Assembly (NCBI RefSeq): GCF_047973035.1
Contig: NZ_JBKEBF010000046.1
Coordinates: forward strand, 80,967-144,966
From: Oleidesulfovibrio sp047973035
Lineage (GTDB): Bacteria; Desulfobacterota; Desulfovibrionia; Desulfovibrionales; Desulfovibrionaceae
DNA length: 64,000 nucleotides
Reading direction: 5' to 3'
Shown: piece by piece, positions 36,560 through 43,980 of the stretch
Layout of the letters: each line of letters opens with the position of its first letter
How positions within the stretch are numbered: position 1 is the first letter of the stretch
Notes under the pieces: model-generated
Seen by the model: the letters and a program-made list of their open reading frames with translations, nothing else
The model's database searches: none
What the model was told of the DNA's origin: nothing
Program-made: the position numbers and the translations under genes

Positions 36560-37102
36560 ATGATTGAATCACCTCTTTCTTCGTTGCACCGTACAGTGTG
36601 GCTTGCCCTGCTTGCAGCGCTTATTGCAGCAGGAGCCTTTATCTATGTGCCTGTAGGGCCGGTGCCTATGACGCTTCAGATATACTTTGTTCTGCTGGCG
36701 GGGCTTATACTGGGGCCGGTTTATGGCGGGCTTGCCGTATTGCTGTATATTCTGGCAGGTGCAGTTGGCCTGCCTGTTTTTTCGGGTGGACGTGCGGGGT
36801 TTGCGCATTTACTGGGACCCACAGGCGGATTTCTGTTAGGCTTTGTGCTTTCCGCAATTATCTGTGGTGTTGCAGGTGCCGGACGCAACTTGCCGATACC
36901 TGTACTTTTGCTGTGTGTACTTGCAGCGTTAGGAGTTACCTATGTGCTGGGTACGCTGCGTCTTGCTTCCATGCTTGATATGGAAATGTCTGCCGCAGCT
37001 TCTGCGGCGGTTGCTCCTTTTATAGCCGGCGACCTTGTAAAAGCCGTTGCGGCCGCAGTTTCTTACAGGTTTCTTCTCGCCCGCAGGTTGTTACCTCAGT
37101 GA
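36560..37102 (+). CDS. bioY: Biotin transporter substrate-binding subunit BioY
   Basis: S component of an ECF biotin transporter. The 180-residue product has six hydrophobic helices and the family motifs PVGPVPMTLQIYFVLLAGLI, GPVYGGLAVLLYILAGAVGLPVFSGG and GPTGGFLLGF. GGAG precedes the ATG. The last four bases overlap the start of the ATPase gene (GTGA), so the two are one unit. No BirA-type operator is seen in the 200 bases upstream. Confidence 0.94.
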   Translation: MIESPLSSLHRTVWLALLAALIAAGAFIYVPVGPVPMTLQIYFVLLAGLILGPVYGGLAVLLYILAGAVGLPVFSGGRAGFAHLLGPTGGFLLGFVLSAIICGVAGAGRNLPIPVLLLCVLAALGVTYVLGTLRLASMLDMEMSAAASAAVAPFIAGDLVKAVAAAVSYRFLLARRLLPQ

Positions 37103-37830
37103 TTACTATTTCATCTGTTTCATTCACCTACCCCGGAGCTGCTGAAGCTGTTCTGCGGGATGTAACGTTGCGTGTCGAGCGGGGGACGCTTCTGTGCCTT
37201 TGCGGTGCCAACGGCAGTGGTAAGTCTACCTTGTTGTCATTGCTGGCAGGCTTGTTTGCTCCCTCGGGCGGATCTCTTAGTGTAGGTTCCGTTCAGGGGA
37301 AAGGGCAGGAACGGGAGCTGCGCAGGCAGGCTGCCTTAATGCTTCAGGATGCGGATTTACAGATTATCGGCTCCACTGTGGAAGAAGACCTGATGCTTAC
37401 CGCAGGACATGGAGAAGAAGCTTATACGCGTGCCTATGCAATGGCTCAGCGGTTTGATCTGGCAAAACACTGGCAGAGTCCTGTGCAGATTTTATCATAT
37501 GGACAGAAAAGGAAGTTGTGTCTTGCGGCGGCGACATTGCGCGAGCCGCAGTTGCTGTTGCTGGATGAGCCCTTTAGCGGGCTGGATTATCCGGCCATGA
37601 TGGAATTGCGCGAAGTTTTGCGTGCCAATGCACGTGCCGGACTTACGCAGATTGTATCTGTTCATGATGTGGAACCGGTTATCGATCTGGCCACTGCCGG
37701 AGCAGTGCTGCACAAAGGCGGGCTTGCGGTTTCCGGTGAACCGGCACGGATTCTTGAACGAGCTCATGAGTTCGGCTTGCGGGTTCCGTGTTCATGGAGG
37801 CACGGGCACGGCATACAGCCTTGGGAATAG
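37099..37830 (+). CDS. bioM: ECF transporter ATPase (BioM/CbiO-type)
   Basis: A 243-residue ATP-binding subunit that powers BioY. Walker A GANGSGKST, Q-loop MLQDADLQIIG, a modified signature LSYGQKRKL, Walker B LLLLDEPFSGLD and H-loop VSVHD are all present. The start is a GTG overlapping the bioY stop. There is no bioN/T-component gene after it; the operon ends at a terminator a few bases on. The T subunit must therefore be encoded elsewhere, possibly at 10.2-11.0 kb. Confidence 0.9.
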   Translation: MITISSVSFTYPGAAEAVLRDVTLRVERGTLLCLCGANGSGKSTLLSLLAGLFAPSGGSLSVGSVQGKGQERELRRQAALMLQDADLQIIGSTVEEDLMLTAGHGEEAYTRAYAMAQRFDLAKHWQSPVQILSYGQKRKLCLAAATLREPQLLLLDEPFSGLDYPAMMELREVLRANARAGLTQIVSVHDVEPVIDLATAGAVLHKGGLAVSGEPARILERAHEFGLRVPCSWRHGHGIQPWE

Positions 37831-37840
37831 AACTTAAAAA

Positions 37841-37870
37841 CGCCCGCTTCAGATGAAGCGGGCGTTTTTT
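37841..37870 (+). terminator. Intrinsic terminator after the bioY-ATPase operon
   Basis: CGCCCGCTTCA / TGAAGCGGGCG stem followed by T6. It faces the terminator of the small RNA on the other strand only six bases further on. Confidence 0.92.
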
Positions 37871-37875
37871 ACGCC

Positions 37876-37922
37876 AAAAAAAGTGGCCTCCGCGGGTTGG
37901 GGGGGGGAAATCCGCGGAGGCC
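37876..37922 (-). terminator. Intrinsic terminator of the candidate small RNA
   Basis: On the minus strand an 11-bp perfect stem GGCCTCCGCGG / CCGCGGAGGCC closes a 16-base loop that contains nine C and is followed by AC and T7. The T tract lies on the minus-strand side, which fixes the direction of transcription. Confidence 0.85.
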
Positions 37923-38065
37923 TGGAAAGGTCTGAATTGTTGCCTGTTCATCCGGCTCTGATATTGGGGGGGGGAATCAGAGGGATTTGGCATTCAGATC
38001 CCGGGGAAACTACGGCCGGCGTTGGGGGGGTGAACGCCTTTTGCTGGCAACCGACCGCGTTTCAA
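37876..38065 (-). ncRNA. Candidate small RNA with three C-rich hairpin loops
   Basis: Predicted transcript of about 190 nt, read from about 38065 down to 37876. Hairpin 1 is GGCGTT/AACGCC (38033-38038 with 38018-38023) with a CACCCCCCC loop. Hairpin 2 is CTCTGAT/ATCAGAG (37976-37982 with 37956-37962) with nine C in the loop, enclosed by a long-range stem TCTGAAT/ATTCAGA (37992-37998 with 37931-37937) and GCC/GGC. Hairpin 3 is the terminator stem, again with nine C in the loop. All three C runs are followed by AA before the 3' arm. No open frame fits. Promoter and enhancer-like sites lie upstream, next to a sigma-54 response regulator gene on the same strand. C-rich loops could pair with G-rich ribosome sites. 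Expression is not proven. Confidence 0.68.
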
Positions 38066-38067
38066 TA

Positions 38068-38096
38068 ATGATAGAGCAAAGTGTGTGCCGACTCAA
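38068..38096 (-). promoter_or_regulatory. Overlapping sigma-54 and sigma-70-type promoters of the small RNA
   Basis: Minus strand: CGGCACACACTTTGCT (38090 to 38075) fits the sigma-54 -24/-12 consensus TGGCACG-N4-TTGCW, with GG and GC separated by exactly ten bases. It mismatches the consensus at the first and seventh positions. It is overlapped by TTGAGT (38096-38091) and TATCAT (38073-38068) with a 17-base spacer, a fair sigma-70 promoter. Predicted starts are about 38065 and 38061. Either would produce the same RNA. Confidence 0.6.
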
Positions 38097-38130
38097 CCTG
38101 CTTTGTGAACAGAACGCATATCTCTTGTCC

Positions 38131-38150
38131 CCCTAGGAGTAGAGGGGGTG
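38131..38150 (-). promoter_or_regulatory. Small inverted repeat in the small-RNA upstream region
   Basis: CCCCCT and AGGGGG arms separated by eight bases, between the promoter and the enhancer-like palindromes. A further perfect 10-bp palindrome TACGCGCGTA is at 38168-38177. Function unknown. Confidence 0.3.
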
Positions 38151-38186
38151 TTATGTTTAAAACAACATACGCGCGTACTTTTGTGT

Positions 38187-38234
38187 GTGCACTTCTGCAC
38201 GTTCAAAGTCGCACACGTGTGCATTTTTGCACAC
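38187..38234 (-). promoter_or_regulatory. Two enhancer-like palindromes upstream of the small-RNA promoter
   Basis: GTGCA-CTTC-TGCAC (38187-38200) and GTGCA-TTTT-TGCAC (38219-38232, extended to a 7-bp arm GTGTGCA/TGCACAC at 38217-38234) share the same half-sites. Their centres are 32 bp apart (three helical turns), about 128 and 160 bp upstream of the sigma-54 start. A 12-bp palindrome GCACACGTGTGC at 38211-38222 overlaps the second. This is the usual geometry of NtrC-type activator sites. The last one touches the stop codon of the regulator gene. Confidence 0.55.
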
Positions 38235-39686
38235 TTATTTTTGCAGTCTGCGGTGCAACGCAAAGCGCGATATCCCAAGGTACGCGGCAGCCTTACTTTT
38301 GTTACCGCCGAATTTCTCCACGGCCTTGTGCATGATTTCAGTTGTGAATTCATCCAGATTAAAACCGTTATCCGGCAGTACAAATTCAGCTTTTGTCAGC
38401 ACAGGTATTACCGGTGTGCAGCAGGCTTTGTGGCGGCTTTCAGGACTTCCGTGAATGAAACTGAGATGTGCCGCTTCAAGCAGAGATCCCTGATGAATAA
38501 GCACTGCGCGTTCTATGGCGTTTTCAAGTTCACGCACGTTGCCTTTCCAGGAATGTGTAAGCAGCAACCGCATGGCGCTGCTGCTTATTCCCTTAAAAAG
38601 TTTCTTTTTTCGCTTTGCCTCGCGCTGCAGAAACATATCCGCAAGCAGCGGGATGTCTTCGGGCCGTTGGCGTAATGCGGGCAGGGTGATGTGCCCTACC
38701 GTCAGGCGGTGGTACAAGTCGCGGCGAAAAGTCCCGTTTTCGACCATTTCTGCCAGATTCTGGTTCGCCGCACAGATAACGCGCGCTTTGAACGTACGTT
38801 TTTTTACGCCTCCCACACGGTAAAAAGCGTGTTCTTCCAGCACACGAAGTAGTTTTGGCTGAAGAGACAGCGGCATTTCTGCAATTTCGTCCAGAAAGAT
38901 AGTGCCGGAATCGGCAGCTTCCAGCTTGCCTGGCGCGCCGCCGGAGCGGCTGCCGGTGTAGGCGCCTTCTTCGTGCCCGAAGAGCTCTGCTTCAAACAGA
39001 TCCTGAGGTATGGCAGCACAGTTGATTGCTATGAAGGGCGTTTCTGTTCCGGCTTCACCATAGTGAATCATGCGGGCGATAACTTCTTTGCCGGTACCGG
39101 TTTCACCTTCCAGCAGGACTGGCACTGCAGGATCATCATGAAAAATGCGGGCTTCTTCCAATACCTGCTGCATGGCCGGAGCCTGAGCCACAATAGTGCC
39201 GATACCCACTACAGACTTAAGCCGCTTACGGACCTTGTCCAGATCCGCTTGCAGGGTGCTGGTAGCTTTGTTTACTTTATCGGTCAGGTTTTGTTTAAGA
39301 TCTTTGTTTTCAAGCAGCAGCGCCTGATGCTCTGCGCTGCGCTCCACAACGGCAGCCAGTTCGCGGGCGTTGATCGGTTTTGCAAGATAATCATAAGCCC
39401 CTTTGCGCAAGGCCTCGACCGCCGTATGCATATCTCCGTGACCAGTGATCAGGACCACGTCCGAATAGCGGGTTCGTTCATAATTCTTTATTCTGGTCAG
39501 CAGTTCCAGGCCGTCCATCTCCGGCATGCGGATGTCGGTTATAACCAGCGGATAGTAAGCTTCCTGCAAACGTGCCAGCGCCTGCACAGGGTTGCTGAAG
39601 GCTTCCGGCTCGTGCCCTATGTCGCTCAATACAACGCTGAGGCTCTGCAGGCTGTTAGGGTTGTCATCAATGATCATTATCCGCAT
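38235..39686 (-). CDS. Sigma-54-dependent response regulator (NtrC family)
   Basis: A 483-residue regulator: receiver domain (IIDDNPNS acidic pair, phospho-acceptor Asp in VITDIRMPEMDG, Lys in YDYLAKPI), a coiled-coil linker (about 125-165), an AAA+ domain with Walker A GETGTGKE, sigma-54 contact loop GAYTGS, Walker B GTIFLDEIAEM, and a Fis-type helix-turn-helix at the end (GGNKSKAAAYLGISRFALHRRL). Its start overlaps the end of the PAS kinase gene by 20 bases, so they are a cognate pair. The candidate small RNA and its sigma-54 promoter lie immediately downstream, so it is the obvious candidate activator. Confidence 0.94.
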   Translation of the reverse strand: MRIMIIDDNPNSLQSLSVVLSDIGHEPEAFSNPVQALARLQEAYYPLVITDIRMPEMDGLELLTRIKNYERTRYSDVVLITGHGDMHTAVEALRKGAYDYLAKPINARELAAVVERSAEHQALLLENKDLKQNLTDKVNKATSTLQADLDKVRKRLKSVVGIGTIVAQAPAMQQVLEEARIFHDDPAVPVLLEGETGTGKEVIARMIHYGEAGTETPFIAINCAAIPQDLFEAELFGHEEGAYTGSRSGGAPGKLEAADSGTIFLDEIAEMPLSLQPKLLRVLEEHAFYRVGGVKKRTFKARVICAANQNLAEMVENGTFRRDLYHRLTVGHITLPALRQRPEDIPLLADMFLQREAKRKKKLFKGISSSAMRLLLTHSWKGNVRELENAIERAVLIHQGSLLEAAHLSFIHGSPESRHKACCTPVIPVLTKAEFVLPDNGFNLDEFTTEIMHKAVEKFGGNKSKAAAYLGISRFALHRRLQK

Positions 39687-41586
39687 CAGGAACTCCTACG
39701 GGTTTCAACAGAATAGCAAAGCGCGCGCCCTGTTTCGGCGGGGGAAGATCTTCAGCCTGCACGGAGCCTCCCCATGTTTCGACAAACGCGTGCACAATGG
39801 ACAGGCCAAGCCCCATACCGCTGCCTGCCTCTTTGGTAGTGAAAAAGGGGTCGAAAATACGTTCTTCCAGCCCTTGCAGTCCCGGACCGTTATCTTCAAC
39901 TTCCAGACGGGCCATACCGGATTCAGCGGCAGAAGTGCGTATGTGAATGGTCTTATCCAGAATATCTATAGAATCAAGAGCATGCATGGCATTGATTACC
40001 AGATTGATAACCACCTGTTCAAGTTGAACAGCATTTCCGAAAATTATGGGAACATCGGCACCGAAGTCCAGCTTCAGAAAAATGTTGTGTGATTGCAGTT
40101 GTGCGCCTACGAGGCCAAGTGCGCTGTTAATGGCATCTTCAACAACTACAGGCCCGCAGTTTGGTGTTTCTTCCTGCAGTACAACAGTGCGCATGTGAGT
40201 TATGATTTCACGGATTTTTTCTGCTTCACGCAGTATCCATGACAGACGTTTGAAAAGAAGCTCCGGCTCAATGGACCCCTGCTTTTCAAGCATCATCTCC
40301 AGACCGCTGGCGTATAACTGTAGTGCGCTGAGTGGCTGGTTGATTTCGTGCGCGATGCCGCCTGCCAACGTTCCCATGGCTTCAAGTTTACGTGTGCGTT
40401 GCAAGCTCTGTTCAGCCTGTCTGCGCTCAGTGATATCGTCCAGCATAAGGATTGATGCACCGGCCATGCGCTCTTCACCACGGATGGGACAGACTACTAT
40501 CCGAAAGATACGTTCGCCGCTGAGGGACATAAGCGGAAGCTCAGTTTCATCTGACGAACCGGTAAGAACCGCTTTAAGCAGGCTTTGCGCGGGGTGGCTG
40601 CATAACTGTTCTAAGGGCGACTGCAGCGGGGGTGCGGCAGTTTCTGCTGAAAGGCTGTTTTCTGCTGTCTCTGCGACTGAGGGGCGGGTAAGGCTGAACA
40701 GGTCATCTACAAAAACGCCGCTTGAAATAGCATCGCCGAACCATTCTGAAATCTTTGGGTTTACAGCCTGGATACTGCCGTTTGCATCGATAACGGCAAT
40801 GCCTGACGCCAGGTTGTCGGTGATTGCTCTGTAGCGTTGTTCGCTGTGGCTCAGCGCTTTCTGGGCTTTCAGGCTTTGCGAGATATCAAGGCCGATAATG
40901 AGCACACTAGGGCTGCCGTCATCCAGCGGAAAAGGATAGGCAAACGTTCTGTATGCTTTACCGGCGCGGGGATGCTCCCATTCGGAAATGGTGAGGCTGT
41001 CTGTTTCGAAAACATCAAACGGTGCACAGACGTTGCAAGGTTCGCTACGTCCGCGGATGTGCTGATAGCAGGGCAGGTGGCGGACATCGCCGAACATGTC
41101 GTAAAATGTCTGGTTGGCGTAGCGTATGCTGTAATCCTGACTGACAAGAACCACAAAGGCTGGAAACCGATTGAACAGCGGCGGCATCTGGGCGTTTCCG
41201 GTGCCTGTAAGAGGGTGCGCCGGTGCCTGATCGCACTGTACGCTCACTGCAGGTACAGGTCTGCCGCCCTGACTGAACAGGCGCGGCGTAAATACAAGGC
41301 GGATGGCGCCTGTTGTGTGGGTCAGAATACATTCAAACGGGACGGGAGAGCCTGATGCAAGCCACTGTGTAAGCTTATCCAGTTGGTTGGCAGATTTTAG
41401 CGTTGAATGGAGAGCCGCAGGCAGTTCGGATTCCTGCCAGCCTGTATGGGGGTTGATGGCGGCTGCGGCATACGTCAAACCCCGTCCGGTGACCGGGTCG
41501 TCTGCCATAAGGTGCAGGAGTCTTGCAGTGGGCTCTGGTGCGGGGCTGCTCTTCAAGCCGGAGTTCGCGCTGGATTGTGTGTGCAT
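39667..41586 (-). CDS. PAS-domain sensor histidine kinase
   Basis: A 639-residue kinase without clear membrane helices. A PAS domain near residues 140-240 carries a cysteine cluster (LPCYQHIRGRSEPCNVCAPF). A second PAS follows (YRAITDNLASGIAVIDANG), then the dimerisation domain with the phospho-His in LAGGIAHEINQPLSAL and a complete ATPase domain (NLVINAMHAL, VEDNGPGL, TTKEAGSGMGLGLSI). The overlap with the downstream regulator gene indicates a cognate two-component pair. The Cys-rich PAS suggests redox or metal sensing, which is inference. Confidence 0.92.
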   Translation of the reverse strand: MHTQSSANSGLKSSPAPEPTARLLHLMADDPVTGRGLTYAAAAINPHTGWQESELPAALHSTLKSANQLDKLTQWLASGSPVPFECILTHTTGAIRLVFTPRLFSQGGRPVPAVSVQCDQAPAHPLTGTGNAQMPPLFNRFPAFVVLVSQDYSIRYANQTFYDMFGDVRHLPCYQHIRGRSEPCNVCAPFDVFETDSLTISEWEHPRAGKAYRTFAYPFPLDDGSPSVLIIGLDISQSLKAQKALSHSEQRYRAITDNLASGIAVIDANGSIQAVNPKISEWFGDAISSGVFVDDLFSLTRPSVAETAENSLSAETAAPPLQSPLEQLCSHPAQSLLKAVLTGSSDETELPLMSLSGERIFRIVVCPIRGEERMAGASILMLDDITERRQAEQSLQRTRKLEAMGTLAGGIAHEINQPLSALQLYASGLEMMLEKQGSIEPELLFKRLSWILREAEKIREIITHMRTVVLQEETPNCGPVVVEDAINSALGLVGAQLQSHNIFLKLDFGADVPIIFGNAVQLEQVVINLVINAMHALDSIDILDKTIHIRTSAAESGMARLEVEDNGPGLQGLEERIFDPFFTTKEAGSGMGLGLSIVHAFVETWGGSVQAEDLPPPKQGARFAILLKPVGVPDADNDH

Positions 41587-41634
41587 GTGAAAGGCACTAT
41601 GCGGTTTTTCGCGCCGCAGGTCAAAGTCCGGCTG

Positions 41635-43728
41635 TCAGGATTGCTCATCTTCGGGAAAGACGGGCAGGCGAATGATAAAACGTACTCCGTGTGGTTGTAC
41701 TGTCTCGTGGAAAACAGTCCCTTTGTGTTTTTGCGTAATAATAACATACGAAACTGAAAGCCCCAGCCCTGTTCCTTCACCTACTTCTTTGGTGGTAAAG
41801 AACGGATCAAAAATTCTGCGTGAAGTGCCGGAGCTAATGCCGGGGCCGTTGTCTTCAACCTCTACACGCAGGTGCATAGTTTCCAGAATTGTACGAATGA
41901 CGATACGCGGGTTCTCTGTTTTGGCCTGTGCCATGGCCTGAGCAGCATTGCGTATAAGGTGCAGAAATACTTGTTCAAGGTCTGATGAAGAACAGGGGAC
42001 AGGCGGAAGCCCTTTGCTTAGCTCGGTGGTAATGGAAATTTTGTTAAGAGACGCCTGATTGCCAAGATTCCATTCGCTTTGGGCAAGCAACAGAACGCGT
42101 TCAATAAGCGCATTAATATCGCTGGGGATCAATATGGGAGCTTCCGGCTGGCTGAAGTTCAGAATTTGGGAGACTATGGCCGCGGCCTGTTCCCCCGCAC
42201 GCTGGATGCTATTCACTATTGATTCGATGTTACGAAGCTTGTTGTATTGCTCAAGCGATTGCAGATCAATTCCAGATTTTTCTGCGGCCACTTTGTTTGC
42301 AGGCAGCTCGGGCGACATGCGGCGCCTGATATTTTGGACAGCCTGCAGGATTGCGCCGAGCGGATTATTGATTTCATGCGCCATCCCAGCGGCGAGCCCG
42401 CCCAGCGAAATCATTTTTTCTGTCTGTGCCAGAAGTTCCTGAAGCTGTTGCCGGGTGGTTACATCTCTTATTCCCCCTTCGACAGCAACAGGTTTACCGG
42501 TAGACTGGTTGTAAATCAGCTTTGAATTGGTTTCGACGATAATGTGGTCACCGTTTTTGCGCCTCAGTTCCACCTGAACATTACTGACTGTACCGTCAGC
42601 AAGAATACGTCTGACAAATTGGGCGCGTTCTTCCAGATTGACGTATAAATCGCGTGCTATGTCGATGCCGATGAGTTCATCCTGACTGTCATAACCTAGA
42701 ATAGACGCAGCGGCAGGGTTGCATAGCTGTATTTTGCCATTCATATCAGCACGGTAAAAGCCGTCCTGCATGGTTTCAAAAATAGTGCGGTACTTACGCT
42801 CACTTTCGGCCAGCGCTTGTTCTGTCAGCTGTAATTTTTCTATCTTGAACTGCAACTGCTGTGTGCGCCATGCAAGTTTTTTTCTGAGGAACAGAAGCCA
42901 GCAAAGTCCCACAGCCATGAATATAAAAATGGGAGTAAGCACCCAGGCCGCATATTCCAATGCCAGCTCAAGAGCTGAACGGCGTTCAAGTTTGCCAAAC
43001 CACTTGTCATAAATTGCGTCAAATTCGCCGGTTATATTAAGTACTGCGAGTGCTTCGTTGAAGGTTTCACAAAGATCACTCCGATCAAGAGGAAAGGCAA
43101 AGCACAGGGGAGTAACAAGAACAGGCTCGCCGGCTACCTCGACGTTAGATAGCTTTAGCTGGTGGATCAGGAAGAGCCCTTCAAGCCTTCCCATCAGGAC
43201 GGCATCACCTTTGCCCTGAGCGAGCAGTTCAAGCGCCTGATCGGGTGAGGGGGTGGGCACGATCGCGCTATGTGGCATGTGCTTAAGGGCAAAGTCATGC
43301 ATAATATCGCCTTGCTGCACAAAGACTGTTTTGCCGTCCAGATCTGCGATTGTCGCCGGGTGGAATCCATTCCGGACAAAAATTGAGTGGTGGATGTTGG
43401 TGTAGGGTTCGGAAAAAAGAACTTCTGCCTGCCGGTGTTTACTGAAAAACATTGCTGCAAGCACATCTGCTTTGCCGTTCAGTACATCCTCCTTGATTTC
43501 GCTCCATACCCCCGGAGAAAATTTCAGGTGCAGCCCGCTTCTTCTGGCAATGGCCTGCGTGAGCTCCACACTGAATCCGCTTGGAATGCCGTGGTTGACA
43601 TACTCATATGGCGGGCGATTTATATCGCTGCGGACAAGCAGAATTTCTTCATGAGCAGATGCCTTTTCCAGAGCCGGAAAGAGCAGGCAGAAAAAAGTCA
43701 GCAACAACGCGGTTGCACCCGTATACAT
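41635..43728 (-). CDS. Sensor histidine kinase with periplasmic solute-binding domain
   Basis: About 697 residues, BvgS-like. A signal peptide (MYTGATALLLTFFCLLFPAL) is followed by a bacterial type-3 solute-binding domain (LLVRSDINRPPYEYVNHG to YDKWFGKLERR), a transmembrane helix (WVLTPIFIFMAVGLCWLLFL), a PAS domain, the phospho-His box GLAAGMAHEINNPLGAIL and an ATPase domain (VEDNGPGI, GEGTGLGLSVSYV). It has no regulator of its own; the next kinase starts 48 bases downstream. It probably senses an amino-acid-like ligand. A GTG at 43791 is an alternative start; neither has a good ribosome site. Confidence 0.88.
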   Translation of the reverse strand: MYTGATALLLTFFCLLFPALEKASAHEEILLVRSDINRPPYEYVNHGIPSGFSVELTQAIARRSGLHLKFSPGVWSEIKEDVLNGKADVLAAMFFSKHRQAEVLFSEPYTNIHHSIFVRNGFHPATIADLDGKTVFVQQGDIMHDFALKHMPHSAIVPTPSPDQALELLAQGKGDAVLMGRLEGLFLIHQLKLSNVEVAGEPVLVTPLCFAFPLDRSDLCETFNEALAVLNITGEFDAIYDKWFGKLERRSALELALEYAAWVLTPIFIFMAVGLCWLLFLRKKLAWRTQQLQFKIEKLQLTEQALAESERKYRTIFETMQDGFYRADMNGKIQLCNPAAASILGYDSQDELIGIDIARDLYVNLEERAQFVRRILADGTVSNVQVELRRKNGDHIIVETNSKLIYNQSTGKPVAVEGGIRDVTTRQQLQELLAQTEKMISLGGLAAGMAHEINNPLGAILQAVQNIRRRMSPELPANKVAAEKSGIDLQSLEQYNKLRNIESIVNSIQRAGEQAAAIVSQILNFSQPEAPILIPSDINALIERVLLLAQSEWNLGNQASLNKISITTELSKGLPPVPCSSSDLEQVFLHLIRNAAQAMAQAKTENPRIVIRTILETMHLRVEVEDNGPGISSGTSRRIFDPFFTTKEVGEGTGLGLSVSYVIITQKHKGTVFHETVQPHGVRFIIRLPVFPEDEQS

Positions 43729-43935
43729 ATGTTGTATCGGGTGTCGGGCTGCCTTGGGTGGCTGACTGTGAGATAACGCTACGTACACCACTTGTAGTAT
43801 CCGGTGTTACAGTAAAACGGGGTGTTCGGTTTACTATCTTTCGGTAACTATAACCCACTTTAGCAAGAGATTGTGTAAAGGCAAGCAGGATAGTGATACA
43901 ACGTTGGCTTTTTTTGTCAGGCAGGAGCTTGATAC

Positions 43936-43971
43936 AACAAAAGCCGGATCAATGATCCGGCTGATTTTTTG
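43936..43971. terminator. Bidirectional intrinsic terminator after the S24 repressor gene
   Basis: AGCCGGATC / GATCCGGCT stem with T-rich sequence on both sides (T6 on plus, TTTTGTTG on minus). It ends the S24 gene, which stops at 43981. Confidence 0.8.
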
Positions 43972-43980
43972 TACAGGTTG

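Noticed and set aside
37899..38030. Three G runs as a plus-strand G-quadruplex or sequencing artefact
   Set aside because: Only three runs spread over 130 bases, each placed precisely inside a perfect hairpin, and the terminator T tract is on the minus strand; a C-loop RNA explains them better. Homopolymer length errors remain possible.
38160..38240. CRISPR-like repeats in the palindrome-rich region
   Set aside because: The units are 10-18 bp, not evenly spaced, with no spacer-repeat pattern and no cas gene nearby.
43801..43845. NikR-type GTGTTAC...GTAACAC operator upstream of the solute-binding kinase
   Set aside because: GTGTTAC occurs once and the inverted partner is missing at the required spacing; only a loose AGTAAAAC/GGTTTACT repeat is present.
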